13,410 nucleotides of DNA from Victivallales bacterium (GTDB taxonomy: Bacteria; Verrucomicrobiota; Lentisphaeria; Victivallales; Victivallaceae): assembly GCA_019038735.1 (NCBI GenBank), contig JAHOYW010000096.1, forward strand, positions 1 to 13,410. The letters are read 5' to 3'. The notes under the pieces were generated by a model. It saw only the letters and a program-made list of their open reading frames with translations. It ran no database searches and was not told the DNA's origin. The position numbers and the translations under genes were made by a program. Shown one piece after another: positions 6,666 through 13,410 of the stretch. Every line of letters starts with the position of its first letter. The first letter of the stretch is position 1.

Positions 6666-7460
6666 ATGAAAACAATACTTTATTATTTCAGCGGTACCGG
6701 CAATACCTTGATGTTAGCGCGTTTACTGGCGGAAGAACTCGGTGATACTGAAATTATCAACATCGCCGGCTGTAATGATTCCACTCCTGACCGGAAAGCT
6801 GACGCAATTGGTATATTGTACCCGGTGTATGCCTGCGGATTACCTAAAATGATGTGCGATTTTGTGAAAAATAATTTAGCTGTAAAGGCTGATACTTATG
6901 TCTTCTCGTTAACGAATTACGCCAGCTTCGGTGGTCCCGCGTCTTTGCATCAGCTAAAAGATGTTTTGCGGTCAAGAGACCGTAAACTACATGCCGGATT
7001 CGGACTTAGTATGCCTCCCAACGATATTATGATTTGCGGAGCGGAAAGTCAGGAAAAGCAAACTAAACACTTTAGTGAAGCGGCTGCAGGAATTAAAACA
7101 ATAGCTCAAACCATTAGAGAAAGACCTGAAAATTATTTTTATCACAAAGGCAGGATTCCACTGTTTTTAGCTTGGCTTTGTTATAAGTTTTTTTTCTGGT
7201 ACTGTACAAGAGAGTTTAAAAAGTTTTATGTCAATAATAATTGTATTTCCTGTGGGATTTGTGTAAAAATATGCCCGACTGAGAATATCAAACTGGTCAA
7301 TGAACGTCCAGTCTGGGGGAAAAATTGTGAACAATGTCTAGCTTGTCTGCAATGGTGTCCGGCAGTCGCGATTCATCGCAAAGGTATTCCTGAAACTCGA
7401 AGCCATTACCACAATCCGACAGTTAAGGCTCAGGATTTAATCAAAGATATGCAAAGGTAG
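6666..7460 (+). CDS. EFR1-type flavodoxin-ferredoxin fusion protein, copy 2
   Basis: The second 264-residue member of the tandem pair, aligning with copy 1 end to end without gaps. It keeps SGTGNT (9-14), [10 protein letters not shown] (81-90) and both cluster motifs at identical positions (Cys193/196/199/203, Cys221/224/227/231). The segments 1-20 and [12 protein letters not shown] are the same in both copies. The two diverge most at about 91-110 and in the hydrophobic linker (about 163-180, here RIPLFLAW then KFFFWYC), which may set partner or membrane contact. It also has extra cysteines absent from copy 1 (Cys57, Cys64, Cys124, Cys172). It follows copy 1 after 37 bases with only a weak AAGAG ribosome binding site. 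Its last codons supply the ribosome binding site of glpK, suggesting translational coupling. Confidence 0.9.
   Translation: MKTILYYFSGTGNTLMLARLLAEELGDTEIINIAGCNDSTPDRKADAIGILYPVYACGLPKMMCDFVKNNLAVKADTYVFSLTNYASFGGPASLHQLKDVLRSRDRKLHAGFGLSMPPNDIMICGAESQEKQTKHFSEAAAGIKTIAQTIRERPENYFYHKGRIPLFLAWLCYKFFFWYCTREFKKFYVNNNCISCGICVKICPTENIKLVNERPVWGKNCEQCLACLQWCPAVAIHRKGIPETRSHYHNPTVKAQDLIKDMQR
7453..7457 (+). promoter_or_regulatory. glpK ribosome binding site inside the preceding gene's last codons
   Basis: AAAGG overlaps the last codons before the TAG stop (7458-7460) of EFR1 copy 2 and lies eight bases before ATG 7466. With a gap of only five bases between the genes, this points to coupled translation. 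Confidence 0.6.
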
Positions 7461-7465
7461 ACAGG

Positions 7466-8950
7466 ATGCAGGCAAAATATATATTAGCATTGGATTCAAG
7501 CACAAGCAGTTCACGAGCAATAATTTTTGATCGTGAAAGCAATATTGTAGCTCTGGAACAATACGAATTTGAGCAGATTTATCCTCAGTCAGGCTGGGTG
7601 GAACATGATCCGCTGGAAATCTGGAAACTACAACAAAAAGCCATAAAAGAAGTTCTCCGCAAAGCTGAACTTAAATATGAGAATATCGCCGCGATCGGCA
7701 TCACTAATCAGCGTGAGACAACTGTTGTCTGGGACAAACATAGCGGCAAGCCAGTTTATAACGCCATAGTCTGGCAGTGTCGTCGTAGCGCGAATGAATG
7801 CGAAAAGCTTATTGAAGATGGTTTGAACGATTATGTCAAAGAAAATACTGGCTTATTAATTGATGCCTACTTTTCCGGAAGCAAGATAAAATGGATTCTT
7901 GACAATGTAAAGGGTGCAAGAAAACAAGCCGAAAACGGAGATTTGCTGTTCGGCACTATTGACACTTGGATTCTCTGGAAGCTGACTGGCGGAAAAGTTC
8001 ACGCTACGGATTACAGCAATGCTTCCAGGACGATGCTTTACAATATTAAAAAACTTCAATGGGATAAGAAATTACTTGATGTTTTAGATATTCCTGCAAA
8101 GATGCTTCCTGAAGTAAAAGCTTCAAGCGGAATTTTCGGCTATAGCGATGAAGCGATTCCGATTGGTGGAATCGCCGGAGATCAGCAGGCCGCGATGTTC
8201 GGACACGGCTGTTTTTATCAGGGCATGGCTAAAAATACTTATGGTACAGGATGTTTTATGCTCTTGAATACCGGAGACAAAAAGATAAAATCAAAAAACG
8301 GCTTGATTTCAACCCTGCTCGCGACTGATTCAGATATTCCGCAATACGCCCTTGAGGGTAGCGTGTTTATGGGTGGAGCTACCATCCAATGGTTGAGAGA
8401 TGAACTTCAAATAGTGGAAAACTCCAGTGAAGTTGGAGAGTTAGCTTCACAAGTTGATGATACTGGGGGCGTTTATCTGGTTCCTGCATTTACCGGGCTC
8501 GGCGCACCATATTGGGACATGTACGCCCGCGGCACCATAGTTGGAATGACCCGCGGCACCAATCGCAAGCACATAATTCGTGCCGCCGAAGAAGCTATCG
8601 CCTATCAGAATCGCGATATTCTTGAAGCTGTTGAACAAGACGCTGACATAAAAGTCGCCAGTTTGAAAATTGACGGCGGAGCTTCCAGAGATGAATTTCT
8701 GATGCAGTTTCAAACCGATATTCTCGGAATCAGTTTGGAACGTCCACAAATGCAGGAAGTTACCGCATGGGGCGCGGCAATGCTGGCAGGTTTAGCTGTC
8801 GGCTATTGGAAAAGCAAAGATGACATTATCAGCCGCCAGAAAAAACATAAATCATTCTCGCCACAAATGCCCGAAGAAAGCAGGATTAAGCTCTATGACG
8901 GCTGGAAGCGTGCCGTGAATCACTCTCGTGGCTGGGCTATAAAAAGCTGA
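7466..8950 (+). CDS. glpK: glycerol kinase
   Basis: FGGY-family kinase making sn-glycerol 3-phosphate from glycerol and ATP in the cytoplasm. At 494 residues it is near the E. coli length (502). Substrate residues keep E. coli numbering: Arg83-Glu84 in NQRETT and Tyr135 in IDAYFSG; Asp239 in GIAGDQQAA corresponds to E. coli Asp245. Other family stretches are present: [35 protein letters not shown] and [15 protein letters not shown]. Two points are unusual. The N-terminal phosphate motif, normally DQGTTSSR, reads DSSTSSSR (10-17). The loop corresponding to E. coli GGKGGTR, which binds the inhibitor fructose 1,6-bisphosphate, is missing ([14 protein letters not shown] at about 220-233). No glycerol facilitator or glycerol-phosphate dehydrogenase gene is nearby; the upstream partners are the two flavodoxin-ferredoxin fusions. 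Confidence 0.95.
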   Translation: MQAKYILALDSSTSSSRAIIFDRESNIVALEQYEFEQIYPQSGWVEHDPLEIWKLQQKAIKEVLRKAELKYENIAAIGITNQRETTVVWDKHSGKPVYNAIVWQCRRSANECEKLIEDGLNDYVKENTGLLIDAYFSGSKIKWILDNVKGARKQAENGDLLFGTIDTWILWKLTGGKVHATDYSNASRTMLYNIKKLQWDKKLLDVLDIPAKMLPEVKASSGIFGYSDEAIPIGGIAGDQQAAMFGHGCFYQGMAKNTYGTGCFMLLNTGDKKIKSKNGLISTLLATDSDIPQYALEGSVFMGGATIQWLRDELQIVENSSEVGELASQVDDTGGVYLVPAFTGLGAPYWDMYARGTIVGMTRGTNRKHIIRAAEEAIAYQNRDILEAVEQDADIKVASLKIDGGASRDEFLMQFQTDILGISLERPQMQEVTAWGAAMLAGLAVGYWKSKDDIISRQKKHKSFSPQMPEESRIKLYDGWKRAVNHSRGWAIKS

Positions 8951-8967
8951 AAATAGATAAAATCAAA

Positions 8968-8996
8968 TTGAATATCTGTGTCTTTTTCTTTAATAT
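8968..8996 (+). promoter_or_regulatory. candidate promoter of the aminolipid operon
   Basis: TTGAAT (8968-8973), 17 bases and TAATAT (8991-8996) resemble a sigma-70 promoter in the 123-base gap between glpK and the N-acyltransferase gene. The leader would be about 70 bases. I found no terminator hairpin after glpK, so some read-through is possible. Confidence 0.4.
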
Positions 8997-9060
8997 CGGG
9001 CTGGAAAATTATTGTTTTTGGTGTAGATTATTGTACTTGTAATTGAAACTTTATTAGTAA

Positions 9061-9065
9061 AAGGG
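9061..9065 (+). promoter_or_regulatory. ribosome binding site supporting a GTG start
   Basis: AAGGG lies eight bases before GTG 9074. The first in-frame ATG (9146) would drop 24 residues and has no comparable site, so the GTG start is preferred. Confidence 0.6.
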
Positions 9066-9073
9066 AAATATAC

Positions 9074-9886
9074 GTGATATATAATAATAAAATTCTGGAA
9101 GAAATATCTACTCCGCCCTTGATTATAGAACAAGAATTATTCCTCATGAAATTTGCAGAAAATGAGGAAGAAATTAGAGCAGCAATGAGTTTGCGCTATG
9201 AGGTGTTTAACATTGAACAGGGTAAAGGATTAGAATCCGCTGAACATGACGAAATCGACTGTGATGAGTTTGATGAATTTTGCCTGCATTTGATTATTGT
9301 AGAAAAGAAAACTTCACGGATAGTCGGAACTTACCGGGTTAATCCCGGTCCCGTAGCTAGAACTAAGCTTGGATTTTATGCGGCTCGTGAATATAATATT
9401 GTAGGCCTTAATGAACTGCAAGATGAAATCTTAGAAGTAGGACGTTCATGTGTACATCCTGAATACCGTAGCGGCGCGGTTATAGGACTGTTATGGAGTG
9501 GGATTAGTGGTACTTTGGTTCGTGCCGGACTGCACTATACGCTTGGCTGTGTCAGTCTGGATGCAACTGATCCTAACGTGGGTTGGGCTTTATATGAGCA
9601 TTTCAAGCTTCGTGATAAATTGAGTGATCAACTCAAAGCGACTCCTGGAGCTGGTTTTGAACTTCCACCGGCTAATCAGGAAAAAGTAGATGAGTTACTA
9701 GAGAATAAAGTTGCCCTGCTGAAGCATATTCCTTCATTGTTTAAAGGTTATTTGCGTTTGGGCGTGAAAATCTGTGGAGTGCCTATTTGGGATAAAGAAT
9801 TTGGAACGATAGATTTTCTCATCTTACTGAATTATCAAACTATGCCTGAAAAATATTTAAAACATTTTTTTAAAGAATTTCTGTAA
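9074..9886 (+). CDS. OlsB-like N-acyltransferase (GNAT fold)
   Basis: Members acylate an amino-acid amine (ornithine in OlsB, glycine in GlsB) with a 3-hydroxy fatty acid from acyl-ACP, the first step to ornithine or related aminolipids. The 270-residue product starts at GTG. Family hallmarks in order: LRYEVF (40-45), DEFDEFCLHL (64-73), EVGRSCVHPEYRSG (121-134), LGCVSL (157-162) and SLFKGYLRLGVKICG (221-235). The length matches the family and there is no signal peptide or membrane helix. The next gene, 30 bases downstream, is a PlsC-type acyltransferase, the usual OlsA/GlsA partner for the second acylation, which strongly supports aminolipid synthesis. Whether ornithine, glycine or another amine is the head group cannot be told. 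A LuxI-type autoinducer synthase shares the fold but lacks these motifs. Confidence 0.82.
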   Translation: MIYNNKILEEISTPPLIIEQELFLMKFAENEEEIRAAMSLRYEVFNIEQGKGLESAEHDEIDCDEFDEFCLHLIIVEKKTSRIVGTYRVNPGPVARTKLGFYAAREYNIVGLNELQDEILEVGRSCVHPEYRSGAVIGLLWSGISGTLVRAGLHYTLGCVSLDATDPNVGWALYEHFKLRDKLSDQLKATPGAGFELPPANQEKVDELLENKVALLKHIPSLFKGYLRLGVKICGVPIWDKEFGTIDFLILLNYQTMPEKYLKHFFKEFL

Positions 9887-9916
9887 AGAATATCTATAGG
9901 GGAGAAGTCTTTTTTT

Positions 9917-10669
9917 ATGACAATGATTAGAAGGATATGCAAAGCATCTATGCTTGTCGGATGGTTGTTTATTATATGGATAGCTTTGGCTATGTTTAAT
10001 ATAGGAAGCTATTGGGGCGCACAACGGAGGCTGGCGAAAGTTTCGAGAGTCTGGGGTAAAGGGATAGCCTGGATTTTTGGTATAAAAATAAAAGTAAACG
10101 GCTACAATAACAGCTTCAAAGAAGGTTTGATTATTTCTAATCACACCGGTTATGTTGATATATTGGTTCACGCGGCTGTCTGGCCCTTGAGATTCGCATC
10201 CAAAGCTTCAATAAGAAAATGGCCGTTTATTGGCTGGTTTATTGGAACCGGGCGACCAATATGGGTTGATCGCACATCACGGCAGAAATCAAAAATTGCC
10301 GCAAAACAATTCAATGATTCCATGGAAAACGGTATTTTACTTCTAGTTTATCCAGAAGGTACCAGTACTGATGGCAAGGCTGGAATGTTGAAATTTAAGT
10401 CAACTCCTTTTCAAGCGGCTGTTACTGGGGATAACTGGATATTACCTACAATAATTCATTATGGAGATACTCCGGACGGTAAATCAATCGCTTGGTATGA
10501 GGATATGACTTTACTTCCGCATTTATGGCGTATACTCGGGTATAAAAAAATAGACGCTGAAGTAACAATTTTGAAGCCTTTCAAACCGGAAGGTCGTAAT
10601 CGCAAAGAGCTTGCGATGTTTGCTCAGGAAAAAATGAAAGAAGAATATAAAAAGATTTTCAAAATTTAA
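9917..10669 (+). CDS. PlsC/OlsA-like 1-acyl-glycerol-3-phosphate or lyso-aminolipid O-acyltransferase
   Basis: Membrane-bound acyltransferase of the PlsC family, 250 residues. A hydrophobic N-terminal anchor (about 11-28) is followed by the four conserved blocks: NHTGYVD at 75-81 (the catalytic NHxxxxD), GRPIWVDR at 112-119, YPEGTSTDG at 145-153 and LPTIIHYG at 176-183. Placed just after an OlsB-like gene, it most likely adds the second, ester-linked chain to the hydroxyl of an N-acyl amino acid, as OlsA or GlsA does. Plain lysophosphatidic acid acylation is the alternative. AGGGGAG (9898-9904) stands 12 bases before the first ATG, a long spacing. A second in-frame ATG at 9923 is possible. 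The next gene begins 14 bases downstream. Confidence 0.85.
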   Translation: MTMIRRICKASMLVGWLFIIWIALAMFNIGSYWGAQRRLAKVSRVWGKGIAWIFGIKIKVNGYNNSFKEGLIISNHTGYVDILVHAAVWPLRFASKASIRKWPFIGWFIGTGRPIWVDRTSRQKSKIAAKQFNDSMENGILLLVYPEGTSTDGKAGMLKFKSTPFQAAVTGDNWILPTIIHYGDTPDGKSIAWYEDMTLLPHLWRILGYKKIDAEVTILKPFKPEGRNRKELAMFAQEKMKEEYKKIFKI

Positions 10670-10683
10670 CACAGGGAGAAACT

Positions 10684-11493
10684 ATGAGTTTAAATGTTTT
10701 TAAGAAAGCACTGTTGGATGCCTGGAATATGTTAATTGATTTTTCTTTGCCATTTTTGAAAAATGATGAAGAAGATATGGTAAAAACAGAAAGTACAGTA
10801 ATTTTGACTCAAGGATTTTTCCCTATTGTCGGTGTTATTTGTGCTTTGGTGGCATTATTAATCTGGGCAATACTTAGCGCAATTTTGCATCCAATACCGG
10901 CTGCCGGTATATTTGCCGCAGTTCTTACATATTTTTCTATCTACAAAGACAGCGGACGTGGTTTAGCGGGAATTATGTCGCTGACTTCCTTAAAGCATAA
11001 AGATACTTCACTCGAACAAGGCTTATCTGACTTACCTGATGGTATTGCTGATATAAATAACCCGACAGCGACATTAACTATGGTACTGGTGGTTTTATTT
11101 AAACTTTTTGCCTTTTCGCTGATGGCATTTTATGGATATATTTACTGGTTGGCGGCAATATTTATTTTGGAGTTTGCCATTGAAGGAGATTTAGCGGCTT
11201 TGCCTTCAATTCAAAACGGACAGCCCTTGCTGGCGATTAAAAAAAGTAAACAACGTTATATTTGGTTTACTGCCGGTTTTCTGGTTTTATTTGTTTTATT
11301 CAAGGCATGGGTAGCAAGTTTACTTTTGTTTGCCGCGGCATTTGGATTCAGTTATGCCATTAAAGTTTACTGCAATGACAGACTAAAAGGTGTTGACGGA
11401 AAAATTATTGGTCTGGTAGCGTACATTTTTGAACTTTTTGCGCTGTTGCTGGGAGTAATACTTTTGACCAAAGGACAAGTAATTCCATCATAG
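10684..11493 (+). CDS. CobS-like polytopic membrane protein lacking the acidic signature
   Basis: A 269-residue integral membrane protein with about six or seven hydrophobic segments, in the regions 45-70, 73-86, 131-170 and 192-262. Its order of features follows CobS (adenosylcobinamide-GDP ribazoletransferase, last step of cobalamin assembly): FFPIVG at 45-50 matches TFPLIG, and RLKGVDGKIIG...ELFALL (233-255) matches the LGGQTGDTLG...ELVFLL end of E. coli CobS. However, the catalytic-type stretch HLDGLADTCDG is replaced by YKDSGRGLAG (87-96), losing most acidic residues. No other cobalamin gene is in the window, and it sits between an aminolipid acyltransferase and a TPR protein. True CobS activity is therefore unlikely. 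A lipid-related role is only inference. A clear AGGGAG ribosome binding site precedes the ATG. The family call rests on my memory of CobS motifs. Confidence 0.55.
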   Translation: MSLNVFKKALLDAWNMLIDFSLPFLKNDEEDMVKTESTVILTQGFFPIVGVICALVALLIWAILSAILHPIPAAGIFAAVLTYFSIYKDSGRGLAGIMSLTSLKHKDTSLEQGLSDLPDGIADINNPTATLTMVLVVLFKLFAFSLMAFYGYIYWLAAIFILEFAIEGDLAALPSIQNGQPLLAIKKSKQRYIWFTAGFLVLFVLFKAWVASLLLFAAAFGFSYAIKVYCNDRLKGVDGKIIGLVAYIFELFALLLGVILLTKGQVIPS

Positions 11494-11514
11494 CCGCTCT
11501 GAAGGAGAGATAGG

Positions 11515-12522
11515 ATGATTTTAAAAAAAATCTTTTTCCAAATCTTTTTCTGCTTTGGAATTATTGTCGCAATACAGGCGGGTGATTTCAAACGCTTATA
11601 TCGTACCGGCTTGCGTCAGCTCAACAGCCATGATTTTGATGGAGCTTTGGTTTCATTCAAAAAAGCTCTCGCTAAAGCGGAATTATCTGATGAAGAAGTG
11701 ACAATCCTGTTTGCCATCGCTAACGTTTATTCCAGACAGAAAAAATATAAAGCCGCGCAAAATTGGCTAATACGAATTCTGGATATACCTGATTTAAAAC
11801 CCAAAGATAAAATCAGTATATACCAGCGTAGGCTAAGTTATTCAATTGCCCGCAAACGCTATGATGATGCTTTAGATGATATAAGAACAGCCTTGAAGAG
11901 CGTCAATAATAATGAAGATAAAATATATTTTCTTCTTAAGCGCGCCAATGTTTTTGAATTACAAAAAGATTATTCGAAAGCTTCTGAAACTCTACAGGAT
12001 TGCATAAAAATATGTAAAAGCGGATCGCCGCAATGGCAGAAGGTTCAGCAACAGCTTATCTCTGCCCTTTTCAAGCAAAAAAAATATGCGAAAATTCTAG
12101 CACTTGTGCATGAAATGGAAATCTTTGAATGGGAAACAAGAGCAAGGCAGCTTGTTGCCTATCACGCGGGTTTATCTGCGATGAAGCTGGGAAAATATAA
12201 ACTGGCGATAAGCTGGTTTAAACGGATGCCGGATGAAGGACAAGCGTGGCTGATTTATTCCAAAAATATTCAGCTTGGTAATTCTTGGAAAAAACTTAAT
12301 GAATATGAAAAAGCATATAAATATTTTGAGATTATTCATAAAAATACCAAACTGCAGAATTATTATCGCGCGAACGGTCTTTGGATGATGGCTGATATAC
12401 GTTATTTACAAAAAAGATTCCCTGATGCAAAAAACTTGTGTGAAAAGCTTAAAAAATTCCCCAAAGCATCAAAAAATCAAATGAAAAGAGCCGACAGGCT
12501 TATTGAACGAATGAAAAAATAA
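11515..12522 (+). CDS. secreted or periplasmic TPR-repeat protein
   Basis: A 335-residue protein with a signal peptide (about 1-22; basic start, hydrophobic FFQIFFCFGIIVAI, cleavage near QA/GD). The rest is helical, with about eight tetratricopeptide-like repeats. Typical halves are FDGALVSFKKALAKA (36-50), YKAAQNWLIRILD, YDDALDDIRTALKS, YSKASETLQDCIKI, YKLAISWFKRMP and YEKAYKYFEIIHK. TPR arrays mediate protein-protein contacts, here expected in the periplasm or at the outer membrane. The ATG is preceded by AAGGAGAG about ten bases upstream and lies 21 bases after the CobS-like gene, so it is probably the last gene of the operon. A link to lipid assembly is suggested only by position. The gene ends 4 bases from the convergent regulator gene. 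Confidence 0.8.
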   Translation: MILKKIFFQIFFCFGIIVAIQAGDFKRLYRTGLRQLNSHDFDGALVSFKKALAKAELSDEEVTILFAIANVYSRQKKYKAAQNWLIRILDIPDLKPKDKISIYQRRLSYSIARKRYDDALDDIRTALKSVNNNEDKIYFLLKRANVFELQKDYSKASETLQDCIKICKSGSPQWQKVQQQLISALFKQKKYAKILALVHEMEIFEWETRARQLVAYHAGLSAMKLGKYKLAISWFKRMPDEGQAWLIYSKNIQLGNSWKKLNEYEKAYKYFEIIHKNTKLQNYYRANGLWMMADIRYLQKRFPDAKNLCEKLKKFPKASKNQMKRADRLIERMKK

Positions 12523-12526
12523 AACC

Positions 12527-13381
12527 CTATCTTTTAAAGACCTTAGTGCGCATTGAGCTTGGTGGAACACCGCGATGTCTTTTAAATATTTTTGAAAAGT
12601 GGTAAATATCGCTCCAACCGACTTTTTCCGCAATATCGACAATTTGCAGATTATTATCTTTAAGTAAAATCTCCGCTTCATGCAAGCGGTATTCTATCAA
12701 GCATTTTCCCGGAGATAGTCCGAACCAGCGTTTAAACTCAGACGAAAGATGCGGAGAAGAAATTGAAAACCGACGAGCTATTTTTGCCAGTGGCAAAGCT
12801 TTATGGTAGTTGTTTTCAATATATTCTTTTATGGCAATCATCCGCTCAGGTATCTGGATTTTATCTTTATCCTCGACTCCCGCCCTGACAATTTTTCTGA
12901 CAAATATTTCAAACATATCACGGATAATTAATATGTCTGGTGATATTGCAGATATTTCATTATCAAGTTCTACTAATAATTGCTCAACTATTTGAGCAGG
13001 AGGAGAGATTACTTGAAAAGGACGTAAACCGGCAAGACGCAAGATTTCACAGGCTTCAGAACCATCAAAATGAATCCATGAATGCTTCCATGGAGCATCA
13101 GCATTGCCATAGTAATGTCCGCACTTGTCCCAATAAATCAAGGAGCCAGCAGCTACTGTTAAAAATTCATCTCTTATATTGACAATAACCTTGTCATGAA
13201 AAAACATTAGTAATGAATCTCCTGTTCCTCCGGGACGGTTGACTATTCCCGGCGGCATGGCTTCACACACACCAATGCCGTTAATGACAACTTTTTTTGA
13301 TTTTATTGGAATTCTATAAGAATGTTTGAATGATTTTATGTTTTTCATAAGAAAATACAAATTTTTCATATAATAATACAT
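12527..13381 (-). CDS. AraC-family transcriptional regulator
   Basis: A 284-residue regulator with an N-terminal cupin-like sensor domain and a C-terminal AraC/XylS DNA-binding domain. In the sensor, NRPGGTGDSLLMFF (48-61), AAGSLIYW (77-84) and WKHSWIHFDG (98-107) match the sugar-responsive AraC type. The DNA-binding part (about 182-278) has two helix-turn-helix units: PLAKIARRFSISSPHLSSEF (197-216) and DIAEKVGWSDIYHFSKIFKR (249-268), followed by GVPPSSMR. The first start codon is ATG 13381, but ATG 13369 and 13348 are in frame and none has a good ribosome binding site, so the N-terminus is uncertain. Only 29 bases of upstream sequence are visible. It is transcribed toward the TPR gene and may control a sugar-related target to the right of the window. 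Confidence 0.9.
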   Translation of the reverse strand: MYYYMKNLYFLMKNIKSFKHSYRIPIKSKKVVINGIGVCEAMPPGIVNRPGGTGDSLLMFFHDKVIVNIRDEFLTVAAGSLIYWDKCGHYYGNADAPWKHSWIHFDGSEACEILRLAGLRPFQVISPPAQIVEQLLVELDNEISAISPDILIIRDMFEIFVRKIVRAGVEDKDKIQIPERMIAIKEYIENNYHKALPLAKIARRFSISSPHLSSEFKRWFGLSPGKCLIEYRLHEAEILLKDNNLQIVDIAEKVGWSDIYHFSKIFKRHRGVPPSSMRTKVFKR

Positions 13382-13410
13382 TTAATTTATACATAAAGAG
13401 ACTATAATAC

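Noticed and set aside
9074..9886. LuxI-type autoinducer synthase
   Set aside because: The fold is related, but the CVHPEYRSG and KGYLRLG motifs and the adjacent PlsC-like gene indicate the OlsB type.
9857..10171. Minus-strand open frame opposite the PlsC-like gene
   Set aside because: Antisense shadow of a gene with all four PlsC blocks.
1..13410. Mobile elements, CRISPR arrays, tRNA or rRNA genes
   Set aside because: I saw no transposase or integrase motif, no regularly spaced direct repeats and no tRNA- or rRNA-like sequence.

Overview
The window looks like chromosomal DNA of an AT-rich (roughly 40 % GC by eye) Gram-negative bacterium that probably lives without oxygen. The evidence is two flavodoxin/2[4Fe-4S]-ferredoxin fusion proteins, an OlsB/OlsA-like aminolipid gene pair and an aspartyl-tRNA synthetase of the '[15 protein letters not shown]' type. 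The AraC-type regulator has a 'WxHxWxHF' sensor motif that I associate with the Planctomycetes-Verrucomicrobia-Lentisphaerae group, so a Lentisphaerota- or Verrucomicrobiota-like host is my best guess. No marker in the window proves it. I see no mobile element, CRISPR array, tRNA or rRNA.

Left part, minus strand (1-5215): the 5' part of aspS runs off the left edge. A 330-base gap follows, holding a 30-nt near-perfect palindrome. Then come two SPFH/Band-7 (prohibitin-like) membrane proteins in an operon, and upstream of them a prokaryotic pentameric ligand-gated ion channel (pLGIC, Cys-loop receptor family). The channel gene and the SPFH operon carry near-identical promoter cores (TTGAAA or TTGAAT, 16-bp spacer, then TATATTAGAG), so they may be expressed together.

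Middle, plus strand (5380-8950): a likely operon encodes a nucleoside 2-deoxyribosyltransferase-like protein, two tandem paralogous EFR1-type flavodoxin-ferredoxin fusions (264 aa each, about 58 % identical, no gaps) and glycerol kinase. Its upstream region contains a strong inverted repeat (12-bp arms, one mismatch) over the putative -35 box, a candidate operator.

Right part, plus strand (9074-12522): a second likely operon encodes an OlsB-like N-acyltransferase, a PlsC/OlsA-like O-acyltransferase, a CobS-like polytopic membrane protein that lacks the acidic motif of true CobS, and a secreted TPR protein. The first two genes point to an N-acyl amino-acid lipid (ornithine, glycine or related). 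The roles of the last two are open. A convergent AraC-family regulator (13381-12527, minus) ends 4 bases from the TPR gene.

The most interesting points are the pLGIC beside an SPFH pair with matching promoters, the pore sequence of that channel, and the CobS-like protein inside an aminolipid cluster.
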